Below, piece after piece: positions 24,470 to 35,788 of a stretch of 64,000 nt of DNA. Made by a program: the position numbers and the translations under genes. Origin of the DNA: Allodiplogaster sudhausi (taxonomy: Eukaryota; Nematoda; Chromadorea; Rhabditida; Diplogasteridae). The stretch spans positions 540,501-604,500 of the forward strand of contig CALZFC010000067.1 of assembly GCA_945643635.1 (NCBI GenBank). Reading direction: 5' to 3'. The notes beneath the pieces are model-generated. The model saw only the letters and a program-made list of their open reading frames with translations, searched no databases and was not told where the DNA came from. The first letter of the stretch is position 1. Each line of letters opens with the position of its first letter.

Positions 24470-27400
24470 ATGTATGTCTCCATGTCTCCAAATATGTAAA
24501 GAAACGCAAAACATATGTATATATTAAGCGTCAAAAATTTAAACCGTAGTTAACGCTGATTAGTGATATTTTAACGTACAATCGCCTTTGTTCAAGCAAT
24601 ATCTTCGTTCTCCATTTGATGAAATTTGGTAATTGTGGGTTTAACTAAACGGGTAAATAAGAAGATCATTATAATCTAATGGCAAGATTCTTCTGTGGAA
24701 AAAATACCATACTTATCTCATGCACAGATTTCAATAGAATAGAATAGCGAAAGCAACCATTACTTGAGAAAAATTTCAAAAGGCTTACATATTCTCCAAA
24801 AAAATTGCTACATATTCTTTTGTTTCTAGTTCTTCTCTACCAAATGATGAACAATCTCCAGATAGGTCTAATTTGTAAACTAAAAGAAAAGAAAAAAAAT
24901 GCTTAAAAATATAAGAATGATTTTTGTCCCTTTTCCTTGGCCTCCATCATGAGCGAAAGAGAGCGAGAGAGAAAGATGCCCCAGGAAACAAAGAGAAGAA
25001 AGGTAGCGATTCGAAAAATGGGCGTTAAATATCTCCGATCAATAACAATACTATGCAGAACAACATGGAACGAGGAGACATGCTCAAATCAGGCGCGACA
25101 GTAGAAAGATTGCTTTCATTGAGGGTGAACTGTTGGAATCCGCATGGTTGAAAGGAACCGCGCACATTTACTAAAAACATTTGTTTGTTATTATATAATC
25201 AGCCATACTTAAATCTTCTGTTTAAAATGTGAAATAATGCAATCTATCCTTTATAGGTGCTCTGGCAGAAAATGACGATATGATAGAAGTGATGAATGAA
25301 AACATAGAAGATGTGTTATATGCAGATATGGCCAATTCGAGAGAGAGAGAGAAAGAGAGAGAAAATTAGGGGAGAGAGATAGTGAGAGATCGAGATACCA
25401 GAATCATTGTTGTCCATGGTCTGTGATTCGATGCTAACGGCGGCGGTTAATGCTTTTGTGTAGAAGGAGAGTACGCAGCGTGGCAAAGAGAGGGAGAGAG
25501 AGTGAGTGAGAAAAAGATAAAGATAAAGAGAATTAGAGAAAAGCAGAGGAAGAGATAAAGAAAGAAAAGCAGAGAAATATAAAAGAGTCCTTGACAAGTG
25601 TAGATTCTGTGTTTTGTTACCCGACAGAGAGGCTTTTGCCATTTACAAGGTATGCTCAATTTAGACTCTCCTCGTACAACACAACGCTAGCTGCTGATCC
25701 CGACGGCCAGGCAATAAATCTTCGTTGTCCTTTTGGAGCAACTTGTAATTATGGGCTAGATTAAACAATTCAACCGCTGATGATAACACCGAACTAATTT
25801 CAAATTTCCTTTTCAAGAGAAGAGAGCAGTGGAAACCACCTATGCTTTTGTGAAGGCGCAATTATAAATATACAAAAGGTTTAAATATTCAAAAATGTAT
25901 AATTTTATTTTTATTTCTACTTTATTTAATGATAAGCGCGCTTCAATGAATTAAAACTTGTAAAATTAAGAAAAAGATAATTATTGAGAAGAACAGATAA
26001 ACGGATAGTGAGAGGATTTCTGCGTTGTGCATGCTACTAGGCAGGCTGGCTCCTGCCATTTACAAGAAATACTTAATTTAGACGTTCCGATTCCGACACA
26101 ACGCTAGCGGCTGATTCGGGCGGCCAAGCAATAGTCTCCGTTATCCAATTCAAGCATCTTGTAAATATGGGCTAATTAATCAGTTCAAGCTCGATGTCAA
26201 CACAGATTTTTTAAACATCCATTTCATAAGAAGAGAGCAGTGGAAACCACCTATGCTTTTGTGAAGGCGCAATTATAAATAAAAAGAGGTCTAAATATTC
26301 AAAAAACCTTAATGTATAATTTTATTTTTATTTCTTCTCTATTTAGTAGCATTCTACGAAAAGTACTGCCCCTGGAGTATGGGTTGGCTCCCCAGGAAAA
26401 GCGCCTAATTGGAAATCGTATTTTATTTAATGAAGAACACGCTTCAACATTTATAACCTATAAAATTAAGGAAAGGAAACTTATTGCTTAAAAAAAATGG
26501 AAAAGAAAGCTAGTCTTGCACTTGACTGCAACATTGCAGAGAATTGCAACAATGTCGCTAACTGTTATTATTTGTTGTAGATATTATAATGTAAAATTAA
26601 AAAGGTATGAAAGGTATAAAAAAATTAGTTTTCAAGGCAAAGATGAAGGTAACGCGACACAGTTCATTGTATGTATGGCCATTGGCAACTCGAACAAGGA
26701 CAGAGTCTGTCATTTTGTTTTTTTATTCTTATTTTATATTTCTCTAAAAATTTATATTTTATAATTTAATTATTAAGCAACACCTCAGGGAGCGACGAAG
26801 ACAATGCGAAGAAGAAGAGAAGGAAGAAGCAAAGGAAATAGGAGACAAAAATCGAGTGCAAAGTTATATATGCATCTGCGAGGTTGGAATGCTGGTTGTA
26901 TTCGACTTCGTCGATCATTTACATTCTTACCATTAGTTCAAAAAAAAGAAAGAAGTACCAAAGACATCCAATGAATGTTCGTCTACAAATAGTTAAATTG
27001 AAGTCTTTTATGTTACGATGCCAATGTGAATGGCTTTAAAGACGGTAGCAAGAGATGCAAGAAGAGCTGGGTGGTTAATGTAAGAGGAAAATTATATTTG
27101 AGAAGCAACACACATGAACTAGTCCTTCTGAAATGAAAACAGTAATGGTTGTGAGTCGTGTTCTACCCCCTTCTATTTCAAATACTTCCCCCTAACTATA
27201 CTAAATAGATCACCAAATGCAAGCTATCTCCCTCCTTCCAGAAATAGGTCCCATCAATCCTCCCCAGCTTCCGCTAAAACACTGTCCGGCCACTCTTCAC
27301 GCAGCAAAAACACATCCGACCTTGTGGCTTGCAGGATGCCAGAGACTTTCTATTACATTATTGCTCCATATACAGACGATTCACAAGAATATCAAATGTG

Positions 27401-28048
27401 AGCGCAGACATTTTCCTGCTTGCATGCGTGGCCAAACCACCGTTCTGTGGTTGGACGCCATTAACTTGACAGTGTCCATTGCGAACTTTTTTTAGAGAAA
27501 AAGAAGGAGAGAGAGAAAGAGAGGGAGAAAGAGAGAGGAGAGAAAGAGAAAGAGAGCTAAAAAGAGAGGGAGAGAAAGAGAGTGAGAAAAAGGAGATGCT
27601 TCGTCAGCTTTTCTTAATGAACAGATTATCAGTAGATATTTGTATTATTTAAATTTTTGCTGCTTGTTTTAAATTTTTACACTTCAACAAATTATTGATC
27701 AGTATATTTTAAAAAGGTCATGGTTTCAATTATCACATTAATGTTTTACAAATACTCACGTGCTCATTCCCTCGGAATTTATAATTTGCTCATCGTTCCA
27801 TTTTCTCGCACTGTAAGAGTCACTCGCTTGCTTTGACAATAGTGAGGGCACGTGGATTTGGAGTGCACTGAGAACATAAAGTGTTTTAAAGATCTCATGT
27901 TGTGATTCAGGTGCGATATTTTTGATATAAAAGCATATATGTATTTGTATATCATCCCAAGAGTATTTTTCAAAACTTCTTCTAAATACGTACATACAGT
28001 TAGTTAAACATTGTAATTATATAGATATTTTTCCATATATGTCTGTGG

Positions 28049-28209
28049 AAACTAAGAAAATGGTCGTTTTTGCGTTTTCGACCCGTTATGCACATTTGTG
28101 CACAAATGTACGCGTACGTTATGACCAATTTGGCATATTCGTGTGGAATATTCCAAAAAAAGTGTGCATAGCGGGTTGAAAACGCACAAATGACCGTTTT
28201 CTTTAGTTT
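28049..28209. mobile_element. 161-bp MITE with about 48-bp inverted ends
   Basis: The left end begins AAACTAAGAAAATGGTCG and continues through GCGTTTTCGACCCGTTATGC. The right end is its reverse complement with few changes (GCATAGCGGGTTGAAAACGC to CTTTAGTTT). The loop of about 65 bp contains nested GCACATTTGTGC dyads. It is located in family B. Confidence 0.75.
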
Positions 28210-28439
28210 GCACCGTCATGTATCATCCACAGTAGTCAAGAATTGTCCACACAATTTTGTTTGCTCGGTGAAAGAATAAAATATATTTAAAAAAAGAATA
28301 GAAATCCTATTCAAGCCCTCGCCCGGCCAGTGCTCACGGTTGACCTGAATCAGACAGAGGATACATTGGTCGCTTTTATCCAAACAAGCTTTATTCTATA
28401 CGGGATCTCAAAATATATAAAAAGATTTTCTCGGTTCTT

Positions 28440-28610
28440 TGAATATTTCACTTGACAGCTGCGAACGACCCTCTTCGCCGTGCATCCGCCGTCATCCGTC
28501 GTCGCAATAGATGGCCAGCGGCGACCACAAGCGACCGCTGGACGCCGTGAATCATCGACTCCGAGCCGACGGAGCCGGAGTCGGAGTCGACGTGCCTATG
28601 GCGACCAGAC
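28440..28610 (+). repeat. GC-rich block of family B with hairpin, copy 1
   Basis: GC-rich sequence ending in GGACGCCGTGAATCATCGAC. It contains an 8-bp inverted repeat CGACTCCG...CGGAGTCG at 28556-28583. A second copy of the block lies at 33905-34020, and downstream similarity continues for about 200 bp (CTATTGGACTT, ATATTTGGTGACA, TACTCGA) in both copies. Confidence 0.65.
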
Positions 28611-30870
28611 GAAAGTCAGCAAACCATATTCATAAATTATATAATTTCTATAAGAAAATAAAATTAGTTTAAACCTCATTAGCTTAAAGGTTTTTGCATA
28701 AAATGCCGACCAATGTAGTTCTATTGGACTTTTTAATATTTGGTGACATGAGTACTCGATGCTCCTGTCATTGAAGCACATCTTATTAATATTTCAAAAA
28801 GTAAGTTATCTATTTTGGAAAGCTTACGAAGAAAAACCAACCGCGCTGCTCTACATAAATGAAGTACACGAGCATCAGCTACACTGTGACTCCTTGGCCG
28901 ATGAAAGTTGAAAAAAAAACAATGAAAAAAATTTTAGCGGAAATTATGTTCAAATACTGAGGAAAATAACTTCATGTACATTTTTATTTTTAATTCTACA
29001 TTATCGAATGATGAGCAGCCTTAAATTTATACAAATTTGTAAGATTAATAAAGAGAATACTTTGTCTGTTTTCCTAGCTCAGTTACATGAGCGAAAGAGG
29101 AAGAGAAGGAAGACTGAGGGAAGACAGAAAAGAGAGGATGAGATGCAGAAAACGTTGGCTTTAACCACTTCTAAATTTCATGGAAGGAACATCTTTTATA
29201 AATAATACTATCCTAAAGCTTAAAGCGCTGATCCGCGTCATATAGGATAGGACTGCAGAAAGAGTGCTTTCCTTGAGCAGGTGCAAACCACCTGGTTGAA
29301 ATGGAATGGGCGGTGAAGCACCTAAACCACTTAAAAATTGTGGTTACTGTGTTTTTTCACAATCAATCATCCGCCACTTACATATATCATCTGTAGAATA
29401 ACAAAAAAAAATAAATCAAACCCTTTTCAGGAGTGAGACAGAGATGGAGAGATGGTGGTGGAGAGATTGAGAAATAAGAAGGGAATGAGGGAGATTGAAA
29501 GAGCACGAGAGAAGAGTCACAGTGTCCATGCTGTGGTGATTTGTTGGTGATGGCGGCGATTACTAGTTTGATGTAGAAGGAGAGGGCACAGCGTGACAAT
29601 GAGAAAGAGAAAGAGAGAAAGAATGAGAGAGAAAGAGGGAGAAAGAGGGAGAAAGAGGGAGAAGGGGAGAGTGAGAAAAAGAGAGAGGTAGAGATCAAGA
29701 GAGAAGGAAAGTGGATAACGAGAGAGGGAGAGAAAAAGAGAGAAAGAGAGAGAAAGAGAGAGGTATAGATAAACAGAGAGTGAGAGGATTTCTGCGTTGT
29801 GCATGCTAATAGACAGGCTGGCTCCTGCCATTTACAAGAAATGCTCAAATTAGACTTTCCGATTTCGACACAACGCTAGCGGCTGATTCGGACGGCCAAG
29901 CAATAGTCTCCGTCATCCAATTGAAGCATCTTGTAAATATTTGCTAAATTAATCAGGTCAGTGACGAATCTCTGTTTCAACACAGAATTTACTTCAAACT
30001 TCCGTTTCAAGATAAGAGAGCAGTGGAAACCACCTATGCTTTTGTGAAGGAAATTAAAAAAAAAACAGTTTAAATATTCAAAAAACCTTAATATATAATT
30101 TTATTCTTATTTATGTATACTTTATTTAATGAGGAGCGCGCCTCAATAATTATATCTTGTAAAATTAAGGCGAAGAAAATTATTTCTAAGAAATGGGAAA
30201 AGGCTATTCTTGAGCTTGACTGCAACATTGCAGAGAATTGTAACAATGTCGCTGACTGTTATTATTTGTTGTAGATACTGTTATGTAAAATTTAAAAGGT
30301 ATGAAATATATAAAAAAAAATTGGTTCTCAAGGAAATATTTTTCGTTCAATTCAAAGAATCCTCTAATTATAGTCTAAATTAAAGAACGCGACTGTAGCA
30401 ATTATATTTTTATTTCTACTTTACTTAATGTTGAGCACAATTCAATAAATTATAACTTGTAAAATTAAGGAGAAAAAATACTGCTAAAAATTAGAAAAAA
30501 ATATGAAACGAGCCCCTTGCTTTATTGCAACATTGCAGTGAATGGCAACGATGTCGCCGACTGCACGATTCATACAACGGGCCAACGTCTGCAGCCATTC
30601 CTAGGAAAATTCCAGAAGGTTATACAAGGGGTCGAGTTTGGTCCCGCGACGTGGAATTTTCCAGATCATTCCTGGAGGGGTGAAAGTCTGTCCCGGTTAC
30701 TGGGAAGATTCCAGAAGGTTCCAGAATGGACCAAGTTCCCCAGAACAAGTCGCTAACGACTGCCCCGGTCCGCGGAACATTCCAGAAGGTAATAGAAGGG
30801 GCCGAGTTTGGCCTCGGGACATGAAATTATCCAGATCATTCCTGAAGGGGTCAGTTTGCCCCCGATACTG

Positions 30871-30905
30871 GGAACATTCTTGAAGATTCTAGAAGGTTCC
30901 AGAAG
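30871..30905. promoter_or_regulatory. Seven-pentamer heat-shock element
   Basis: Seven contiguous perfect pentamers with no spacer: gGAAc aTTCt tGAAg aTTCt, then aGAAg gTTCc aGAAg. Three pentamers suffice for one HSF trimer in characterised systems, so this could hold two. Other arrays of three to five pentamers lie within 900 bp. No adjacent gene is identified, so any output promoter is unknown. Confidence 0.75.
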
Positions 30906-31076
30906 GGCCGAGTTTGGTCCCGGAATGTGGAATTTTCCAGAACATTCCGAAAGTCGCTAACGACTTCCCGGTCCGCGAAACATTCCAGAAGGTTCCATAA
31001 GCGGCCGAATTTGGCCCCGGGACATGAAATTTTCCAGATTATTCCTGAAGGGGTCAAAGTCTGCCCCCGATGCTGT

Positions 31077-31101
31077 GGAACATTCCAGAAGGTTCCTGAA
31101 A
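31077..31101. promoter_or_regulatory. Five-pentamer heat-shock element
   Basis: gGAAc aTTCc aGAAg gTTCc tGAAa, all five pentamers perfect and contiguous, in the minisatellite unit following a CTGCCCCCGATGCTGTG block. Equivalent five-pentamer sites are at 30703-30727 and 31366-31390. Confidence 0.7.
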
Positions 31102-31881
31102 GGACCAAGTTCTCATGAACATTCCTGAATTGGACAGTTTCTGCCCCCGATACTGGGGACGTTCCAGAAGTTTCCAGAAGGGTTCCAAGTTCTGTCCTGG
31201 GACATGGCGTTTTTAGAACATTCCGGAAGGGGTCAACGTCTGCATCCGGTCCTTAGAACATTCCAGAAGGTTCTGAAAGAGGCCGAGTTCTGCTCTGGGA
31301 AGTGCAATTATCCAAATCATTCGGAAGGATCTCAGTTCCTCCTGGCACTATTCAGAAGGTTGTCTTGAAGTTTCCAGAAGATTCCGGAATTATCCTACTT
31401 GTCCTTCCGAAAATGTGGAATGCCAGACTTCATCCGGGGAAATTGACCTTTCTAATAACATTCAGAAAAGTCACTCTATCTTAAACCGATGTCACTAAAA
31501 GTACTGAATATTACGAAAAGTGGTGAGTTCTGACCCCAGTATCTTTTCAGATCCGACTCTTTCACAATTGGATTGATTGTGTGTTGCTACCTACATACAT
31601 ACATAATTTATCTTCTCCCATTAGCAAAAATATATTTTGCGAGTTAACACAACTAAAATGAAGTGCCGTAGAAAACAAAGAAAAGGAAAAGTTAGATAGC
31701 GAACCGGCTGGCATATGTATAAAGAATTAGTAGAAAGCGCCAAGGGAATCCGGTCAAGGAAAGAGGACCGAGGCGAAAAGAGTTCTATAGTTCTATCTTC
31801 TAATCAGTGAGCTCCATAAATGATAAGCGAAAATAGTCGCAGACAATATTTGCAAGCAAAACAGGTGGTTTTGATGCCTGG

Positions 31882-32343
31882 GTAAGTAATATATGCATGT
31901 GTATTCCTGCTTGCTGATAGCATTCGCTTTTATTCCTTTTTTACATTCCCAGATAAATTACAAAAAGAGAGAAATACGAGTTATTATATTTTATGAATGT
32001 TCGACTTCACATAGTTAATATGAAACTTTTCTGTTACGTGTTATGTTACAATGTAAACGTGTATATATTAAACACAGTACAATATTCGCCAATGCAAGAA
32101 GATCTGGCCGGATAATATTAGAGAATTATCTTATATTAACTTTTTTGTTGTTTAACTGATTTAAACTTGTCGAATATCTCCCTTTTCCTGTCGCTGTTAC
32201 CTGCGTTTTCGTGAGTGTGGTGAAGGCTGATTGAAGAATAGACTTATTTTTATGCTAGTTTGAGAAATATTGAAACTTTGATTAAATTTCGATCAGTTTT
32301 GAATTGAAATCGTTTTTAAATATAAAAAAAAAACATTTTTCAG
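31882..32343 (+). other. Intron-like segment in family B, copy 1
   Basis: A GTAAGTAATATATGCATGTG donor follows TTTTGATGCCTGG, and 462 bp later an ACATTTTTCAG acceptor precedes GTGCCTATGATC. A second family B copy (34651-35472) has the same donor context and an ACATTTCAG acceptor before GTTCCTCACATG. Between the two sites both copies share GTTACCTGCGTT, ATGCTAGTTTGAGAAATATT and TTAAATTTCGATCA. No long frame spans the would-be exons in both copies. I infer a duplicated transcribed unit, either non-coding or decayed. Confidence 0.45.
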
Positions 32344-33904
32344 GTGCCTATGATCTTCCCTCATATGCTCATCGATCTACTCTCTCCTCGCACTTCTTCT
32401 TTGTTTCCACTTGCACTTCGTTGGCCTTTTACCTTAACCAGATCATCAATCTTCCCCTTCCCCAAAAGTCGCGTTTTGGCTTTAAAAGCACTAGAATGAC
32501 AGGAAATGATCTTGTTCCGCAAAATAAGAAAAATTGCAAAGAAAGTATTGCCTATCTTCAATTATCACGAGGGGGCCAACCAAGTGCAAGAAGGAGAGGC
32601 CCTCATAAGCAATGTTCCGTGGATGCCTGGGTTCTCATAGTTCTGTTGGTATACATAGAGGGAGAGGAGAGGAGGGAAGAGGCGCGGCTGCGTCGCGGTA
32701 GACGCGCCCTCTACGCTTTTCAGGGCAAGATAACGCAGATAGATAAATATAGCATGTAGAAAACATCTGTACAAGCAACAAGTCGCTATACCCTATGACT
32801 GACGAGGGAAAGAGAGAGCGAGAGTGGAGACGAGAGAGACAGAGATTGATTGATTGGTTTAGGCGGTGACAGAGAAAGAGAGAAAAGGATGAGAGGGAGA
32901 AGGAGAGAAAGGAAGAGAAGGGTTAGAGGCTAGACAGTTATAGAAAGAGAGTTCGTGAAGGAAAACTTAATCAGTTTTAATAGCAATGCAAAAGATGGGT
33001 AATAATAATAACAGATTATAAATAATAATAATAGATAATAGACGAAAGATAATAGCAATGCAAAAAGCTAAAATCGGACAAACTCGCCAATGCTATGCTA
33101 AACAAGATTTCACATCCATTCAAACCACCTGTCACAGGCCCATTCTCTTTTTTTGTTGCCATTTCATGCGATTCATATGATATTCCATTGCACATCTCAT
33201 TCTTACTCGTTTGCATGTCGCCAAACGGACGGCTCTCTTCTTCTTCTTCTTTTCTACATCTTCCTCTTATTATCTCTTCTTCAATGGCCATCACGGTTAG
33301 GAAGATATTATTATGAAATATTTTTTAAGATATAAAAATCTGGTTTCCATATAAAGAAAAAAAGTAACGAAACACTATTCGAAGAAATATGTCCACGCAG
33401 TTGACGAGTTTTCAGGGATTCAATGCCAGCCTTCATCTCAATTAATAAGGTTAAAAAAAAAATTGAATAAGAACATATTTTGTTTAATTAAAATGAACAA
33501 AAACTAGGCTCAAAAACAATATTAATATTAAAAGATCTTCTTAACAATAATACAAATATGACCGAGCAAACTAAAAAAAAAATCCGTGTTTTGGCTGTTA
33601 TAACAAAAACGCGGAATTTTTTCCCTGATTTTAATGTATTAATAATACAAAAATTGAATAGTCAATATATGTAGTGGAGACCAACAATTGAAGATAACAT
33701 TCGAGTATATTTCACATTTCCATTTCAGTTGAAAAACGCTGCGGAAAAAAACCTTTGCTTTCACGATAGCGCGATTACAAATGTACAAAAGTTTTAAAAT
33801 ATTTCCAAAAGAAACTTTCTGAATTCTTTATTTTTAACTTCTACTTTGTCGAGTGATGTGTAGTTTTCAATTAGGTCTAACTTGTAAGAATTAAGAAGAG
33901 GAAA

Positions 33905-34020
33905 AATAGACGACCAACGGCGACCATGAGCTGGACGCCGTGAATCATCGACTCCGAGCCGACTGAGCCGGAGTCGAATCGAGCTCGAGGTGTCGAGGCC
34001 GACCAGGCAAAAGCCAACAT
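33905..34020 (+). repeat. GC-rich block of family B with hairpin, copy 2
   Basis: GACGCCGTGAATCATCGACT followed by CCGAGCC, with the same CGACTCCG/CGGAGTCG stem at 33949-33976 as in 28556-28583. The loop differs by one base, so the stem has been kept although the flanks have drifted. Confidence 0.65.
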
Positions 34021-34650
34021 TAAGCATTAAACAACATTCTATAATACGTATAAAAAATGTAGTCAATACCTAGCTTCATCGTATTTGTATAAAAGGTCTA
34101 TTGGACTTCTTTAACATCATTTTATGAATGATAATGATTAAATATTTGGTGACAAGAATACTCGAAGCATACAAGTATGTAGAGTTATAAAAAGCTTCTG
34201 TCACATTACTTCGTCACAATTTCTTACTTAATCCGTTATTCACTTTTGTAGTAATTAATTATAGACTTTTATAACTTTTGTGCCTAATATCGTGGTTGTT
34301 TTTTTTATTAATAGAGCTATAATGGAGTTGCGGATTTCGTCATTGAGACATACTAAAAAGTGAACCAAATATGAAGCGGTGATCTGCAAGCAGGTGAACT
34401 TGAGCTAAAACTAAAAAGTTATCAGCTTTCGTTCATCTGGCGGCAGCGCCAAGGGAACTTCCTCCAACGCGCCATTCGTATTAGCCGAGTGGCGCCAAAG
34501 GAATCCGGTCCCGGAAAGAGGAGCAGGCGAATGATTTCAACCTATTAATCAGTGAACTCTATCCGAACACGAAGAGTTTTTTTTTTAAATAATAAACGTA
34601 AATAGTCGCTGAGAATATTTGTATGCAAAACAGATGGTTTTGAGGCCCGG

Positions 34651-35472
34651 GTAAGTTATATATGCATGTGTGATGGTTGCATGATGATCTCAGGAATCCT
34701 GCGTACTTTTTATATTCAAAGATCAATTGCAAAAAGAAAAAAATCCAAAACATTGTATTTTATGAATATTTGACTTCATATATGCAACTAATATGAAGCT
34801 TTTCTGTAACGTGTTATGTTACGAGTTAAATGTGTATGTATTTAAACACAATACAATATTTACCATTGAAAATGACCTTGGTGAAGAGATAACGGCCACA
34901 TGAACACAATACGTGAAATTGACCATCTGAATAAGCACCGTGAGGGTTGTGAGTAGTTTTCTGCTCCCTCTTCAAAGACATCCTCTCACTGGCTCTACTA
35001 AAAACACTAACAAAGTACAAGCATTCTATATCCCCTTCCGCCAAAATTCTTCGATCAGCTAAAACATATCCGATCACTGGCTTTCCTCGACAGGTACTAT
35101 GCACAGATATGTATATTACTTGAGCAGGTAACCATAGTTTTTGGCGCAGAAAGAAAAAAAAGAGAGAGGGGGAGAGAGAAAGAGAAATAGAGAAAGCATC
35201 TTATACTAACTTTTATTTTGTTCAACTGCTTTAAAGGCATTCTATAGGTACATATGTTCAGTCCCTTTCGACGAATTTGAGAGTAGCTCACTTTCGAATA
35301 TCTCTCCTTTCCGGTCACTGTTACCTGCGTTACGCAGCTTTGCTGAGTGCTGTGAAGGCTATTGAAGAATAAACTTATTTTAATGCTAGTTTGAGAAATA
35401 TTGAAATTTTGGTTAAATTTCGATCAAGTATGAAATGAAATAATTTATTATTATAATTTTTTTACATTTCAG
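34651..35472 (+). other. Intron-like segment in family B, copy 2
   Basis: GTAAGTTATATATGCATGTG donor after TTTTGAGGCCCGG and TTTACATTTCAG acceptor before GTTCCTCACATGCTCATC. It is longer than copy 1 (822 versus 462 bp). Downstream, a plus-strand frame remains open for 108 codons (35482-35808), but it runs into a CT tract and two 34-bp direct repeats and has no counterpart in copy 1. Confidence 0.45.
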
Positions 35473-35720
35473 GTTCCTCACATGCTCATCTTATCTCACA
35501 TGCTCCGCTGCTCCACTCTCGCGTGGCTCTTCGATCGCCTCTCTCCAGTCCGTGCCAATGAACATGCCCACGTCCGTGACATCCAGACGGTCAGCTACTT
35601 TGGTTCCGGCAAACTCGAGTCGTCCGAGGCTGCTGCTGTCTTCTTGGCTGCCTCTCTTTTCTCTCTCTCTCTCCCTCTCTCTCACTCTCTCTCTCTGTCT
35701 ATGCTTCCGTCGCCTTTGCT

Positions 35721-35788
35721 GTGGGTGAGAGACCAGCTGCCGTTTTCCCCCAAAGTGGGTGAGAGACCAGCTGCCGTTTTCCCCCCAA
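35721..35788 (+). repeat. Two 34-bp direct repeats
   Basis: GTGGGTGAGAGACCAGCTGC plus CGTTTTCCCCCAAA occurs twice in tandem, starting at 35721 and 35755, almost without difference, which points to a recent duplication. Confidence 0.8.

Larger units (their letters stand above)
30600..31450 (+). repeat. Minisatellite of heat-shock elements
   Basis: About nine diverged units of roughly 95 bp. Each contains GAACATTCCAGAAGGTTCC-like sequence, then CCGAGTTTGGTCCCGGGACA, AATTTTCCAGATCATTCC and TGAAGGGGTCAAAGTCTG blocks. The GAA/TTC part forms perfect alternating nGAAn/nTTCn pentamers, the binding site of heat-shock factor. Uninterrupted arrays are at 30703-30727 (5 pentamers), 30774-30788 (3), 30871-30905 (7), 30929-30948 (4), 30982-30996 (3), 31077-31101 (5), 31161-31180 (4), 31215-31229 (3), 31255-31274 (4) and 31366-31390 (5). 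The array interrupts family B right after its GCGACTGCACGATTCATAC-like block. HSE-bearing repeats carried by Helitrons are known in Caenorhabditis; I see no Helitron ends here. Open frames across it are incidental. Confidence 0.85.

Noticed and set aside
27217..27495. 92-codon plus-strand frame in family B
   Set aside because: The same block at about 35000 and 36900 has different frames and stops, so there is no coding constraint.
29387..29848. 153-codon minus-strand frame
   Set aside because: Most of it is a CT tract of family B; no conserved counterpart in other B units.
32304..32759. 151-codon plus-strand frame
   Set aside because: It runs across the intron-like acceptor at 32343 and is not kept in the second B copy, so I treat it as incidental.
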